A stretch of DNA of 64,000 nt from Casuarius casuarius (taxonomy: Eukaryota; Chordata; Aves; Casuariiformes; Casuariidae). Shown piece by piece: positions 52,701 through 64,000 of the stretch. Position 1 is the first letter of the stretch, and each line of letters begins with the position of its first letter. The DNA is taken from positions 62,001 through 126,000 of the forward strand of contig PTFA01000401.1 of NCBI GenBank assembly GCA_003342895.1, in the 5' to 3' direction. Under the pieces are notes generated by a model. That model had not been told where the DNA came from. It was given only the letters and a program-made list of their open reading frames with translations, and ran no database searches. The position numbers and the translations under genes were made by a program.

Positions 52701-54443
52701 TAAGTTTCTTTCTTTATTCTAAAAATTCATGGCATATGAAGCATCTAAATAACAGCAATGGTCTGCAATCTCTTCTATCCTTGCAGACTCTTTTAACTGT
52801 ATAATATCTCAGTGACACTGATGGAGCTTGGAGGAAGGTCTGCTTGCATAGGTTGGAGTAGGGACTTGGGGCCTGATGCTTTCACATTTCCTGGTGGCTT
52901 TAATACATTTTATTTGAATGACTGGACACATAGTCAACTTCATGCTAATAACAATTTCACTGATAGATGTCTTATCTAAAATTTGCAAAATATGTACATC
53001 TTATTTGTATCTTGCAGGATAGCCATTTTACAATTTATGCGATGTAGTATATTCCCCAGTATAGTTGTTTGAATCCAAAACATTATTTAGTAAGGTGGTC
53101 ATTTCACCTACTTTTATCCCTCTAAAAGGTAGATGCTTAATCTAAACTAGTCATAGTCTCTCTAAAGTCAATGCAGAAAGACAGAGAAGAGACTTCAGGA
53201 AGGTAATCCCACCCCTTTGTCTTAGGTGCCCATCTTGAAATGGGAGGAATCTTGGACGAGCCTGTGTTTGTTACAGGGGGGAATATAGCCAGCTAGTTTA
53301 GATTAACTGCTTATTAGACTGATACAGTTATGTTAGATAAATCCCAGCCCAGGAGCAGCTGACAATGCCACTGGTGAAGTAGTCAGAGAGTCTACATGAC
53401 GGTTACGCAAATTCCCCTCTGTAGCTGAAACTGAATTGGAAGAAACCTCACTGCTAGCATAGTTTCTACTATATACATACCGCCAGAAGTCACATTTGCT
53501 GAACTGTAATTTTCATTTAAGGATTCTGTTAAAAACTACAGTATCTCCTCATATCTGGCCCTCCAATGTTCAATTGTTGCTAGAAAAAGGAAACAAATTC
53601 TTTTTTGTTGTGTCATGTCTACATGAGATATCACTTAGACTAGCCATTCTGCAATACTTTCTGCTCTGGAAGTGGATTAACCAAAATTACATATAGACAT
53701 ATTTAAACAAGGGCAACTAAACAAAGGGAATTAGTGCTGAATATCTATTGCACTTTATAGCCACGTTAGTTTGCTTGGAAATACCTTCTTCATGTATACA
53801 AGCAGCATGATACAAAACCTACAGAAAGAACTTAAAAAACTAGGATGCAGGGAGTTACAAAATGGATTTTCTTCAGTGTCAGACATACATGTAATTTTTT
53901 TCCATGTTTTTTGCTACTTTTTTACTGCTTATTTTAAATAGAATTACAGAAGTGTTCCTTTCTGTTTGTATCTCCAGTGACCAGTAGTACAGAGTTGTGA
54001 TAAAATAATAAGGAACTTTCTCCTGCATCTTGCTCTAAGTTTTCATTTCCTGGTGCTACTGGGAGCTGCATTGAAAAGTTCCTTGTGAAAGTTATTCTTT
54101 CTTTTGGGAAAAGGAAGTAGATTTTTCCCTTTGCTGATTGAAGCAGTAAACTGAGTATGAGTCAATGCCCAGTTCAGAGCGCTGGTATCAAATTCTGAAA
54201 AAAAATTGGAGCAGCAGGCATTTTCTGGAAGTGGTCATTGACATCTTCAAAAGAGCGATATGGTTTTTACATGTGAGAATTTCTGTTCTGCATACTTGCT
54301 TCAAGTGTACCTAAACTGACAACATTATACAAAGGACACCTGTAAAGGAAGGGTTTTCACATGTAATATTTATACTTTATAAATGGGAGTTTTCCTGGGA
54401 TTTAAAAGCATAACATGAACAAGATGAAAATGTAAGAACAGTC

Positions 54444-54600
54444 ATAGGGTGACAAACCAAAGGCCACCTAACCCAGTATCCTGTCTCTGGCAGTGGCCCA
54501 CAGAGACAAATTTGAGAGCCAAGCCTGGGTATAATGATGCTGTGTTGAATTCTCTTCATGGTCCCCAAAAACTTTTGGTTCAGCAGCTCCTTGCAACAGT
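54444..54600 (+). repeat. Probable old interspersed repeat fragment
   Basis: Contains ACCAAAGGCCACCTAACCCA, then GTATCCTGTCTCTGGCAGTGGCC. I know this phrase from a repeat widely dispersed in reptile and bird genomes, but cannot assign the family with confidence. Two short overlapping frames here (54377-54607 minus and 54449-54676 plus) are by-products. Confidence 0.45.
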
Positions 54601-56084
54601 GGCACAAATGCTACCCACTGGTTTCCAGCAGAAGCCTAATTCTCCCTGCAAATACCGGCCTTCTCTTGTGAGATAAATGCTTCATTCAAACAGGCATTTT
54701 TTTAAAAAAAACCTACTCTTGAAGTCAAGCTATGATGTTAAAGTCAAATATATTGTTTAACAAAAGAATGATCCTATTCGTGATTAAGAAAGGAAAAACA
54801 TCCCTGCAGACCAAAGAGGAAAATCAGGCCACTAATGCTAAGAAGCTGTTATTTTTTATTTTAGTTTGAAAAATGCAGTCTTACAGACCACATCTTTTAA
54901 GCCAGTCTTCTGGGATTTATGTGCTGTAGGTTAGCGAAACTGGCACAACTTCTGCTTTATACTTTGTCCCCAAATTTTATCACACCTTGCTTCGTTCGCC
55001 TTCCCCAATGTATGAGCACAACTATCTGTGCATGTTAAAACGGCTTCAAGGATCCAAAAATGGCTACTCTGTTAAGAACTGCCAATTGCACACCCAATTG
55101 CTTGATTTATATGTGCAGATACAGTGTTTTTGTATGGATATGATGAATGTATGATGTTTGGAAGGATATTGATGTAGACTTTTTATTCACTTGGGTAAAT
55201 GGACTATAGGGACATTTGACTATGTGGAGGCTTAATTTAAGTATTTTAATATAAGCTTTATTTTGCATTTTTACTATAGCAGAACTAGGTGAAATTTGTC
55301 TGTTGAAGCATATTTTATATGCATTTTGGGTTGACTAAAGATTTTCAGAAAACATATCAATTACCAAAATTCTTTTAGTCTAAAAAAGCCTAAACCAACA
55401 TTTTAGAGGCCTTAAAATGCTTAGTTTTGACATTTTAAATTATTTTTTCTACTCTTCCTTTCATAACAATATTTTTTAAAATATACTTCTACTTACTCAA
55501 ATCTCAAAAAATAAGAATGAAAAATGAAATGTTTCATCTTCATATGAACAAAAATGGTTTCGTTGACCGGAAATGTCTGTTCCCCATTTTTTATTTTATA
55601 AGGTTATGTTCCGTAAAATCTTCTGAGTTACCCCAAAATGAAACAGTCCATAAAAATCGCTTATTCACACAGTTCCATTGATTAGTAGAAGAACAACACT
55701 GATGTTAGGACAAAATCTTAAGTGAAATTCAAATCCTTATCTAATACATTTTGTGGTAATTACAGTTCATTATCAAATGATTGGACTGCAGAGTTCTGCG
55801 GTAACCAGTTCTGACTGGAAGAATTCAGGTTACAGGGAAATCCTAAAAAGGGAGAAAGAACAAACTGTATAAAAGTGTCTCCTAACACAGAAAGCTGTGT
55901 TTTCCATCTGGCCCATTAGGAGAAATCTCTCTGGCATAGGTGTGTCTGTTCGCTATCGCCCATTGTTATCTGTACAATTTCTGTATTCTTGCTTAGATTT
56001 ATAAATAGCGTCTGTCTCAGGTACAAGCTGTCAGTGCAACGCTGATCCCTGTGGAAATCCTTCTTCGTTTTTACCAGCTGAAGG

Positions 56085-56200
56085 ATGTTTGGGCATTCTG
56101 CAGTGCGATCGGGCAGTCGGAGACCTCTCCGCTCTCAGCTTAGCCTTCGGCGCGGAGACAGGCAGGACGCTCCTTTAGAAAGGCCTGTGCTGTCCACTGC
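56085..56200. other. Local CpG-rich patch in intron 17
   Basis: About 115 bases with roughly ten CpG sites (for example GTGCGATCGG and TTCGGCGCGG) in an otherwise CpG-poor intron. It lies just upstream of LINE-derived sequence, so it may be GC-rich repeat material rather than a promoter. Confidence 0.45.
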
Positions 56201-56429
56201 TGCACTTCTCACATCTACCTTGGCAGAGCACCCTTAGGGAGTCCCAGAAAGTCAGTGAGGCATGATACTCCCTTTTTGCAACTGTCGGCTATTCTTAGCG
56301 AGGCAGTGCTTTTGGTACATAAACGTTGCACCTCTCGATCCTCTGAAATAGTTTCAAATGTTTTTGCCACCACTGGCAGCGAACTGTTTGGTCGCTGATT
56401 TCCTGGTGTGTTGCTGCTCCCTTTTATTG

Positions 56430-56575
56430 TTGCTTTCTAGTCTTCAGGGACATGTCCGGAATTAAGTCAGCTTTTGAAAGTGTCAACCAATACTTCAGTT
56501 TCTGTCTCCTAGTCTCACTTTTTTCCTTGGATATGGAATTTGCTCAGTCCTGACAGCTTGTCATTTTAAAGATTT
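56430..56575 (-). mobile_element. Degraded LINE (CR1/L3-type) reverse transcriptase fragment
   Basis: The + strand wording AGTCTTCAGGGACATGTCCG, CAGCTTTTGAAAGTGTCAAC and CCTTGGATATGGAATTTGCT parallels the reverse complement of the RT segment that encodes the SPGPDxIHPRVL to WRxGEVPEDW region in CR1/L2-like elements. Highly diverged, with no intact frame. Confidence 0.45.
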
Positions 56576-56780
56576 TATAATCTTTTAGTAACAGAGATAA
56601 TGAAATGCTGGACACTTAATTCATTGGTTTCTGTCCTTGTTGATTGGATTTCTCATATAGGCAAGTACTTTCTTCTACTGCCTTAGAAAGATGGATACAA
56701 ATATTTTTAATATGTCTGGTTTTTTTAATTTTCCATTTGTAAATTCTCAATTTTATTTTCAACATAGAACTGTACTTTCA

Positions 56781-57045
56781 AATAACATTTCGAGAGGCAA
56801 CGGGCACAAACTGAAGCACAGGAAATTCTGTCTGAACACGAGGAAAAACTTCTTTACTGTGAGGGTGACTGAGCACTGGAACGGGTTGCCCAGAGAGGTT
56901 GTGGAGTCTCTTTCCTTGGAGATGCTCAAAACCCTCCTGGATGCAATCCTGGGCAACGTGCTGTAGGTGACCCCGCTTGAGCAGGGGCGAGGGCTGGACT
57001 AGATGATCTCCAGAGGTCCCTTCCAGCCTCAACCATTCTGGGATT
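56781..57045 (+). mobile_element. CR1 LINE 3' end
   Basis: Encodes SRGNGHKLKHRKFCLNTRKN and FFTVRVTEHWNGLPREVVES before a stop at 56964-56966: the CR1 ORF2 C-terminus. Then follow GACCCCGCTTGAGCAGGGGC, CTAGATGATCTCCAGAGGTC and CCTTCCAGCCTCAACCATTC. The least-decayed CR1 in the window; 5'-truncated. It lies in the same direction as TNNI3K, inside intron 17. Confidence 0.93.
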
Positions 57046-60000
57046 TACATGCTCTGGTCCAGCTATGAGCGCATGTCATTTTCTTTCATTACTTAATTTT
57101 CTTTCCCGTGTTTGTTTTGTCTTTTTTACCTTTAATATTTTTCCGTAATCAGCTGTTCACTGTTTCCTGGTTTATACTTGACTCATTTGATATAGTTAAA
57201 AGCATCTCTTATTGCATCATGTCTAAGAACTAATATCTAGTACAGGTCTGTGCACTCATTCAGTTGTCTTTGCTGATATCTGTAGGGAAGCACTGACTTC
57301 TCCGTATACACAGAGAAGATATGTTCTTGCTTTTCTACCTATGAGGAAAAGTCTCCTAATGCAATGTGCATATTTCAGTGAAAGATGGTGGAATACCTAG
57401 CTGCACTCCATTGTGAGGTTTTACATGAAAATGTCTCTTTCTGCTAAAGAAAAAACATGCTTCTACGTTCTGCTAGTCTTTTAATACAAAAGGCCTATCA
57501 TTCCCACTGGGAATTGTTGGGCGTTGCTCTCACAGAGGATAGCTGTACACTGGTTTTGCCTTTACTAGGCATCCTTATAGATCCTCAATATTAAGACAGA
57601 CATTCAGTTCTTCAGTTTTGGCCCAAGTCAGAACTGATAACAGTTTCTAGCTGTGTACCTTTACTGTTTTGGCAAGTGAATCTTAGCCCATCTAATATTA
57701 CAGGGTCTGGATTGAGCCCAAAGAGAAACTCCCAATATTACGAATTCCCAGCTCATGAATGCTGTAAGGAAGATCTCGACACTGGAAAGAGTTTATACAT
57801 TAACCTTTCTTCCTCAAAAAAATGGGTAGCTGTTGCTAAGAGCACCACAGCTCCACTAGTACTAGATACTATTGGAAATGTTAAAGAAAAAAGCTGGTTT
57901 AGGCCAGACTTTAGTGACTGTCTAGTTTTTAAAGTATAAGATAGATTCACTAAGATTTGCTTTCCAAAAAGCAACCTGGATATCATTCTGTGAAAAAGGG
58001 TGGAAGAATGGCTTCTTACTACCCCTTTTTCCCTTACTGTACAACCCTAGTTTCTCCACTGCATAACACATATATCCACCAGCTTTTCTCCTTCTTACAT
58101 TTGAGATTCCCCTGTCCTCACCGCACTGGCTCTGACTTCATACATGTCCTCCACTTTCTCACTGACTCTTGTGAGTCTTCTTCATATACCCATATCCTCC
58201 TTCCTTTCACAGTTTTTTTGCAGGCTGCCAAATTGTAGAGCTGAAAGGGAGACACAGTCTTTTGAAGAAAGTTAAGAGTTCTTGTCTCCATTGTGTTGCA
58301 AGCCAAAAGCCCTGTGTCTGAATGTCACAATCTAAGTAATGGTTTTAGGACAGCAGACCCAGACCTCATGGTTCAGCCTTATACCTCATCGCTACTGTCT
58401 GTTAGAAAAATAGTTCTGCACTGAAAGATTTTAAATAATGTTTTCCAGAACAACAGCATTCACCAGAAAGCCAAAGAGCATATCATTGCCTCACAGAACT
58501 TGTATCAGATGTATTTGTGAGGGTCAAAAGATAATTTGCTGTAATGACATCAGTGTGGCTGATGTATGGTGCTGAGAGAAGCTTAACTTCTGAAATTTTT
58601 TAGTGTAAAAGTAGAAGTCATGTTTTCAGCATGAGTCCCAGTCAGCCCACAGACACAATTACCAGATGAAAATCCATGTAACTGAAGAGAAAGACCAAGA
58701 GCGAAAGTCTGAACCTCTTGTGTTAAGTTTTGTCTGGCTTCATGGGAGCCTTAAAATTTTTAGCTTAAATTTTCACATGACTTGTAACCCTCCTTGTGAG
58801 TTCTGAAATCTAGTGTAATACACACAATACATTAAGTGAATCTGCAACATTGCTTGACAGAGCTGAGAAGAAAAAGAAATAAATGAAATGTCTCTACCCT
58901 GAACAAAGGGTTATCTTTCTACCATTTTGACAATAATTGGGAGTTTTATTTTGCTTTCCAGTTCTGTAAAAAATAAGTTCTGACAGCTATCAGCATTAGT
59001 GACGTATACCGTTATTACTACTTATATCAAGTCTTACATTAGCGAGGGATTGTAGCCACAATGATTATAGTACTTCAATAAAAAAGAGACCATTTTCGTA
59101 TCAATTTAGTTAAAGCCAAAACAGCTGAACATGATTGGACTGAGCTTTTGAGCAACTAACCTTCATTTGGTGGTTCTAACAGTCTGTAAAAAGTTTCTGA
59201 GAGCCAGCTTAGTGTTACAGATGAAAGAAAGGATGGAAGCCTGGTGGTAATGGGGATGGTGTCTGCAACTCCTCTTTGTTATAAAATCCCCTTATAAAAT
59301 CTTAAAATAGCAGTTTCCTTTCATTAAATCTACACTGTATTAAAGGCAGAAGGATCTTTTCATGGCCCTATTCTTTGGAAAAGGAACACATACTGAATAC
59401 ACTTTGCCTGTCTCTTGCCCTGAGAGAAACCCTTGCATCTGGCAGGCCCACAGAACTACTTGCTTTTGTAAAACCAGGATGATTGCACACTTCTGATTCC
59501 TTTCTAATTCTTTTCCTTCTACTGTTTCATGAAGAGAATGAAAAGGGATGCTTGGTCTCACCATTTCAAACTTTGTGCAGCCTTAGCAGAAGACAATTTA
59601 GTTCTGAATCTGCTGAATTCATTATTAACCTTCTGTCAGCTCAGATGAAGTTTCTCTTGCTGTATTTCTCAAATCAGGGGCTTAAGAGTTCCGTTCTCTT
59701 CATCTGTGGTTTTCAAATTTCCAAGTGCCATTGAGGCAAAAATAGCATTTGTGAGCTGTATCTTCTAAGCCTTATTTCTATGGGTTGTATTTTCTTACTT
59801 TAGAAAAGAAAAATTAGTAACCATAGTGTTCACCAAAGGTGCCAGACTGACGACAACCCTTCCAGAGACTATCCTCTGCTTTTCAGATATGTTCGTACAC
59901 TCAGTACCAAAATAGGCATTTCCACATTACTTATGGATGGACTTCAGGACTTATGGATGCCATATATAGAAAGAGTGAGAAGGTTTGTTTATTGATTTCT

Positions 60001-63000
60001 TGGCTTCTGTGCAAAAACTGTCAAACCAGTTCTTAACTACGCTTATCATCAGCCTGGGTTTATTCAGGGCCTATACATCCCTTGAACAGATTGAAGGTAA
60101 GGTTAGCAATCAATACATTTTCTTCATATTAAGAAATTAATTTTAGTCACTACTGACAAAGGCCAAATTTAAATGAGACCACAGAAGAATCTGTAGTTTT
60201 GTATGATTCATGTTTCTACATTCAACTTAGGGACAGCATTCTAGAGTCTATCAAGCTTAGCCTTACATTTGATTAATAGTTTGATTTGACATCTGATGGG
60301 GTCTCAAAACAATTCCACTTGTCGTACTCAAATCACTTAAATATTTTGATGGAAAGTATATACGGGAGCTAAAATCAGATTCGGTATAAACTAAAAGAAT
60401 CATGGCTACATTGTATGAACCCATTACATTTTTATGATTAAATTTATCATCCTGAGGTTTTGGTTTATGTGAAGCTAGAATTCTTAAAGACAGTGATTTG
60501 TGAGAGTCCTGGTTGGGAGAGTTTACATTTTATCTGTCCTGAAAACTATTATCTGGTGAAATTTGTATTCCTCACTTGACTGTTCTTGCTCACATCTACA
60601 GCTCTAATATAGGCAAGTTTTGCTTTTTGTTGAGACCATCAATATTACTTTCATTTTCCCTTCATCATGTGTACCATTGCCAACATTTCTCATTTCTTCT
60701 TTTCATATACTTTTCACTCTCCTAAATCTACTTGGATCAGTCAACATCTTGATAAATATCATGTAAGCATTCCTGTCTGCACATTCATACACTTTTATGT
60801 TATAATTTGCTCTGCCTTTCAAAAGCCATGTGCCGTGAAGGTGCCATATAGTAACCGATGTATGAAAGCCTTGATCTTCAGAGTTACTGGAAGCTTTTGA
60901 CTTAACCAAACCATTTTGTAAATCTTTCACCGCATTCCCAGTTTGCTTGCAAATCTATGTTTATGGTGTTAATTTTTAGAGGCCTTTCTGCCTATTTGTT
61001 GCATGCAACTGGAGTTTCTGTGCTTCCTCTTGTGTGTTCTATATTGCAAATTAAAACAATTGTAGTAGCCTTCTTGAATCAGTATATCAGTTTTCGATAG
61101 ATTCTATATACACTTTTCATTCTAAATTACATTTTGCAAAAGGCCTAAGACATTTTACCTGCATGGTCAAGATCTGCTTTCTTGTGCTGCATTTAGATAC
61201 AGTACATGCCTTTAATTAGCAAACATTTTAGGAGTATTTTTTCTGTGTCTGTAAGTTTAACTCTCTCCAAATTTTCTAGAGATCTAAAAGAACTGTAAAC
61301 CTGGCAATAGCTCACTTTCTCAGTTATTTTTAAAGGCTTTCTCTCTCATCAAGTTTCTGTACCAGATACAGGACCTGCTCTTTTCCCTAGCAAATATGAA
61401 AGTAATTGAACAGTGTGTTGCTGATATACAGCTAGACCTAGTTAAGTGCAGAAATGTGGGGATGTTCTTCCGTCTCTTTTCCTAAAACTTTTCAGCTTTT
61501 GTGATTGCTGACGTTTGTGGCAGGTGACTTGTCCGTTCAGCAATATGTACTTGCATTCTGTGATGATAGCAGGGTAAGCCTCCTTTCTTCCAATCCATTA
61601 ATGTTTCTTTTCATTTTGTATGAGTTACTTTTGATGTCTTAGAAGAGATTTCTTTACAAGCAGTTATTGCTTCTCTTTTACGCTTAAAAAATGGCAATTT
61701 CCTCTCATAATCAGAAAGGTGCCATTTCACAAATTCTTTATATATTTCCTAAGTATTTTTATCTCCACATTCAGGCTCCAAAATAGGCAAATTTATTTGT
61801 TTCCATTTTTTGCAGGTACTATAATTCAAAATATGTCAGAGTAAAAATATAACCAACAAGAGAGTAAAATTATTTTATTTTATTTCATCTCTGAAATAGT
61901 TTTGATGCTCATCTTGCTGTGCAAGCATGTGATCAGTTTATGGTGGTGAAGTCCAACCAATAAGTACCTGCTGCATGATCACATGGAAAACACCGTGTTA
62001 AATGTTTGAGTCAGGCATACTTCTGAATAAGCCATGGGCGTCCATAAGCAGAGGAAGAGTTAAGGTCCTCTGTAAACTTTGGTGAACACACTAGGCGTAT
62101 ATTCAGTGATGTTTACAAGCTGTTCAGTATTTGTTGCAGCATTGCTGAAAGAATGCTGTTGTGACAGTGGAGACATCACCAGCAGTCTAAATTCCTACTT
62201 AAAGTGGCTTACAGCTTTCTCAGGAAACATTATTTAACTTTAAATTTCTCATGCTTGTTCTCATCTGAGAAGTACATTTTAAAGGAAGTTTTAGACAACT
62301 CCATTGAGCTGGTGCCCCATTAGTTTTACCCAAATATAAAAGAAAAAAAGAAAAATGGTATTTGCAGTGAAATCAGCTTCAGATGCTCCTTATCTTTTCT
62401 TCACCCCCTTTACCCCTTCACTCTCTATAGTAACTCAAAGATGGCTTTATTTTAGAATACATCTCTGTAGAGACACTGAAAAACTACACACCAGAGCTCA
62501 AGATTTATTGTTTGGATAACTTCCAGATCATATTGCCTCTGTGCACAAGTTAAAAAAAAATGCCTTTTTACACTGAACTAAACTTTCGTGGTCAAGATTA
62601 AGTTCTTTCCTTGTTGCATATTTTCAGCAGTAGTGAAAGAATCTGGAAAACAGCTTAGCCTATAAGTGATTTCTGTGGAACTTCAGTTTTTAATTGGGGT
62701 CACATGACATATCTAATTGGGAACACTTGCGTGCAGGAAGAAAATAGGTTCCTCTTTTTTCAATAGCTGAAGTAGCTCTTTAGGGAAAAACTGAGAGTTT
62801 AAAAATCGTGAATAAAGAAAGAAGTAAAACTGAGTTGTCACCAAAATGAGCATTTATCAGTGCAAATGGATTGAATGGAAAGGTGCTGGTTTCGCATAGT
62901 CATTTTTTTGAATGTAGTTGTTCTTTAAATATTCAAGATTAATGTAAACTGTTCGTAGTCTCTCTAAGCAGGGATTTTGTGTGCTTTGCTTGGTTTGAAG

Positions 63001-64000
63001 CAGGTTAGCTGTGAAGTACTGAGATTATTGCCACCTGAGGAATGTGCATTGTAAACAAATGCTGGAGAATACTTTTCTCTGCTTCATAAATATATGGAAA
63101 CCCGGTACTGTGAATCGCTCATGATTTGGTACTGACAGCTATGATAAGTATGATGAGAAACTTTGCAATACTGAGTATCCAGTTTTGAATCATAGGAACC
63201 AGCGATCTTCTGAGGCGTATTTCTAGCTATTTTTTGCATGCTAACTTACCTTCTAAATACAGAATTTCTATCCAGCTTGAGATAAGCACTGCCAAAAATT
63301 ACTATCTAGAAGTTAGAATCCTTTTTTAACTTTATACCTATGAAGTACCTTAGAATCTATCTGAAAGAATATGCAGAAGTTTATTTTGAAATTAGACATC
63401 TGTGGGGGAGATGGACAGTTTTAGAACAGTAACAGGAGCTAGAAGCTCAGGAGAAGCTGAAGTACTGATCCAGGTATCACAGATGAGATAGCACTTGGTT
63501 CTGTTGGTGGAAAGGGGCCTCAAATGGCAGAGGCTGTTCTAACCCTGCCCGCTGACCCTCCGCATTTGGAGCATGATACCAGTGGCTGTGCCTGTTCAAG
63601 GGAAACCACTGGACCTTGAGATGCTCAATTCTACTGCAAAATTTTAGTCCCAAGAAGTCAACCAAAAACTGTAACTGACGTTATTGAAACCAGGATTCTA
63701 TCCTTGGAGGCTGAATCCACTTAATTTTAAAGAAGGGCGATACCATTCTCCTGTTATTTCTAGTGAAAATTCAGTGAGTTCAGTAGATGTTTGCTATTAT
63801 AAAAGCAGTATACGCAAAGACAGAATCAGATGTGGAGGGTTTTTTGAATGACGTTAGTTGGATCAAAGCTGGTATTTTATCTCCCCTCCTCCAGAACTCC
63901 TTGCTTTTCTCATATGTGACAGGCAGGCCACCAGTGGTGGGGTTTCATGCTGTGGTACGTGTCTAGTGCAGCCACTCGCATGAGAGGAGAGGTCATGGAG

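Noticed and set aside
57676..57939. 87-codon plus-strand frame in intron 17
   Set aside because: No kinase C-lobe motif (no DFG, APE or SHN sequence), so it is not the next TNNI3K exon, and no other family is recognised.

Overview
This is vertebrate genomic DNA carrying most of the 5' two-thirds of one gene, TNNI3K (cardiac troponin I-interacting kinase, also called CARK), on the + strand. An avian source is most likely: the repeats are almost all CR1 LINEs, including copies with the usual sauropsid 3' tail, repeat density is low, and 17 exons fit in about 48 kb. A crocodilian or turtle cannot be fully excluded.

Layout. Bases 1-51 read as a C-terminal tail that may be the end of FPGT, the gene upstream of TNNI3K in other amniotes; poly(A) signals follow up to 851. 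From about 1000 to 2770 lies a strong CpG island with C/T-rich tandem repeats and candidate untranslated exons. It ends in a possible alternative first coding exon (2770-2815). The canonical TNNI3K first exon is at 4950-4989, preceded by a cluster of muscle-type motifs (MCAT, E-box, MEF2). Exons 2-17 follow at 5653-5761, 12044-12129, 13926-14023, 17329-17439, 34752-34850, 36336-36474, 44277-44421, 44513-44617, 45282-45376, 46449-46598, 49216-49302, 50576-50632, 51706-51798, 51884-51941, 52052-52246 and 52595-52699. All have GT/AG borders and consistent phases. The last 11.3 kb (52700-64000) is intron, so the rest of the kinase domain and the C-terminal tail lie beyond the window.

The joined exons give 590 complete codons: an N-terminal coiled-coil-like segment (about residues 14-45), ten ankyrin repeats (about 66-410), a linker, and the start of a tyrosine-kinase-like domain with G-loop 470-477, Lys490, Glu509, Thr539 and Asp588. 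These positions match human TNNI3K numbering as I know it, so the model is probably free of indels relative to the human protein.

The introns are AT-rich. They hold CR1 fragments (29985-30890 minus; 32022-32206, 32250-32960 and 56781-57045 plus; 41889-42075 and 56430-56575 old, minus), several short imperfect palindromes of a dispersed MITE-like type, a 41-bp alternating purine-pyrimidine tract and a few small tandem duplications. I see no bacterial-type system, CRISPR array, RNA gene or second intact protein gene. The more interesting points are the paired first exons and promoters, the hairpin repeat family, and a frame-compatible exon-like ORF in intron 11.
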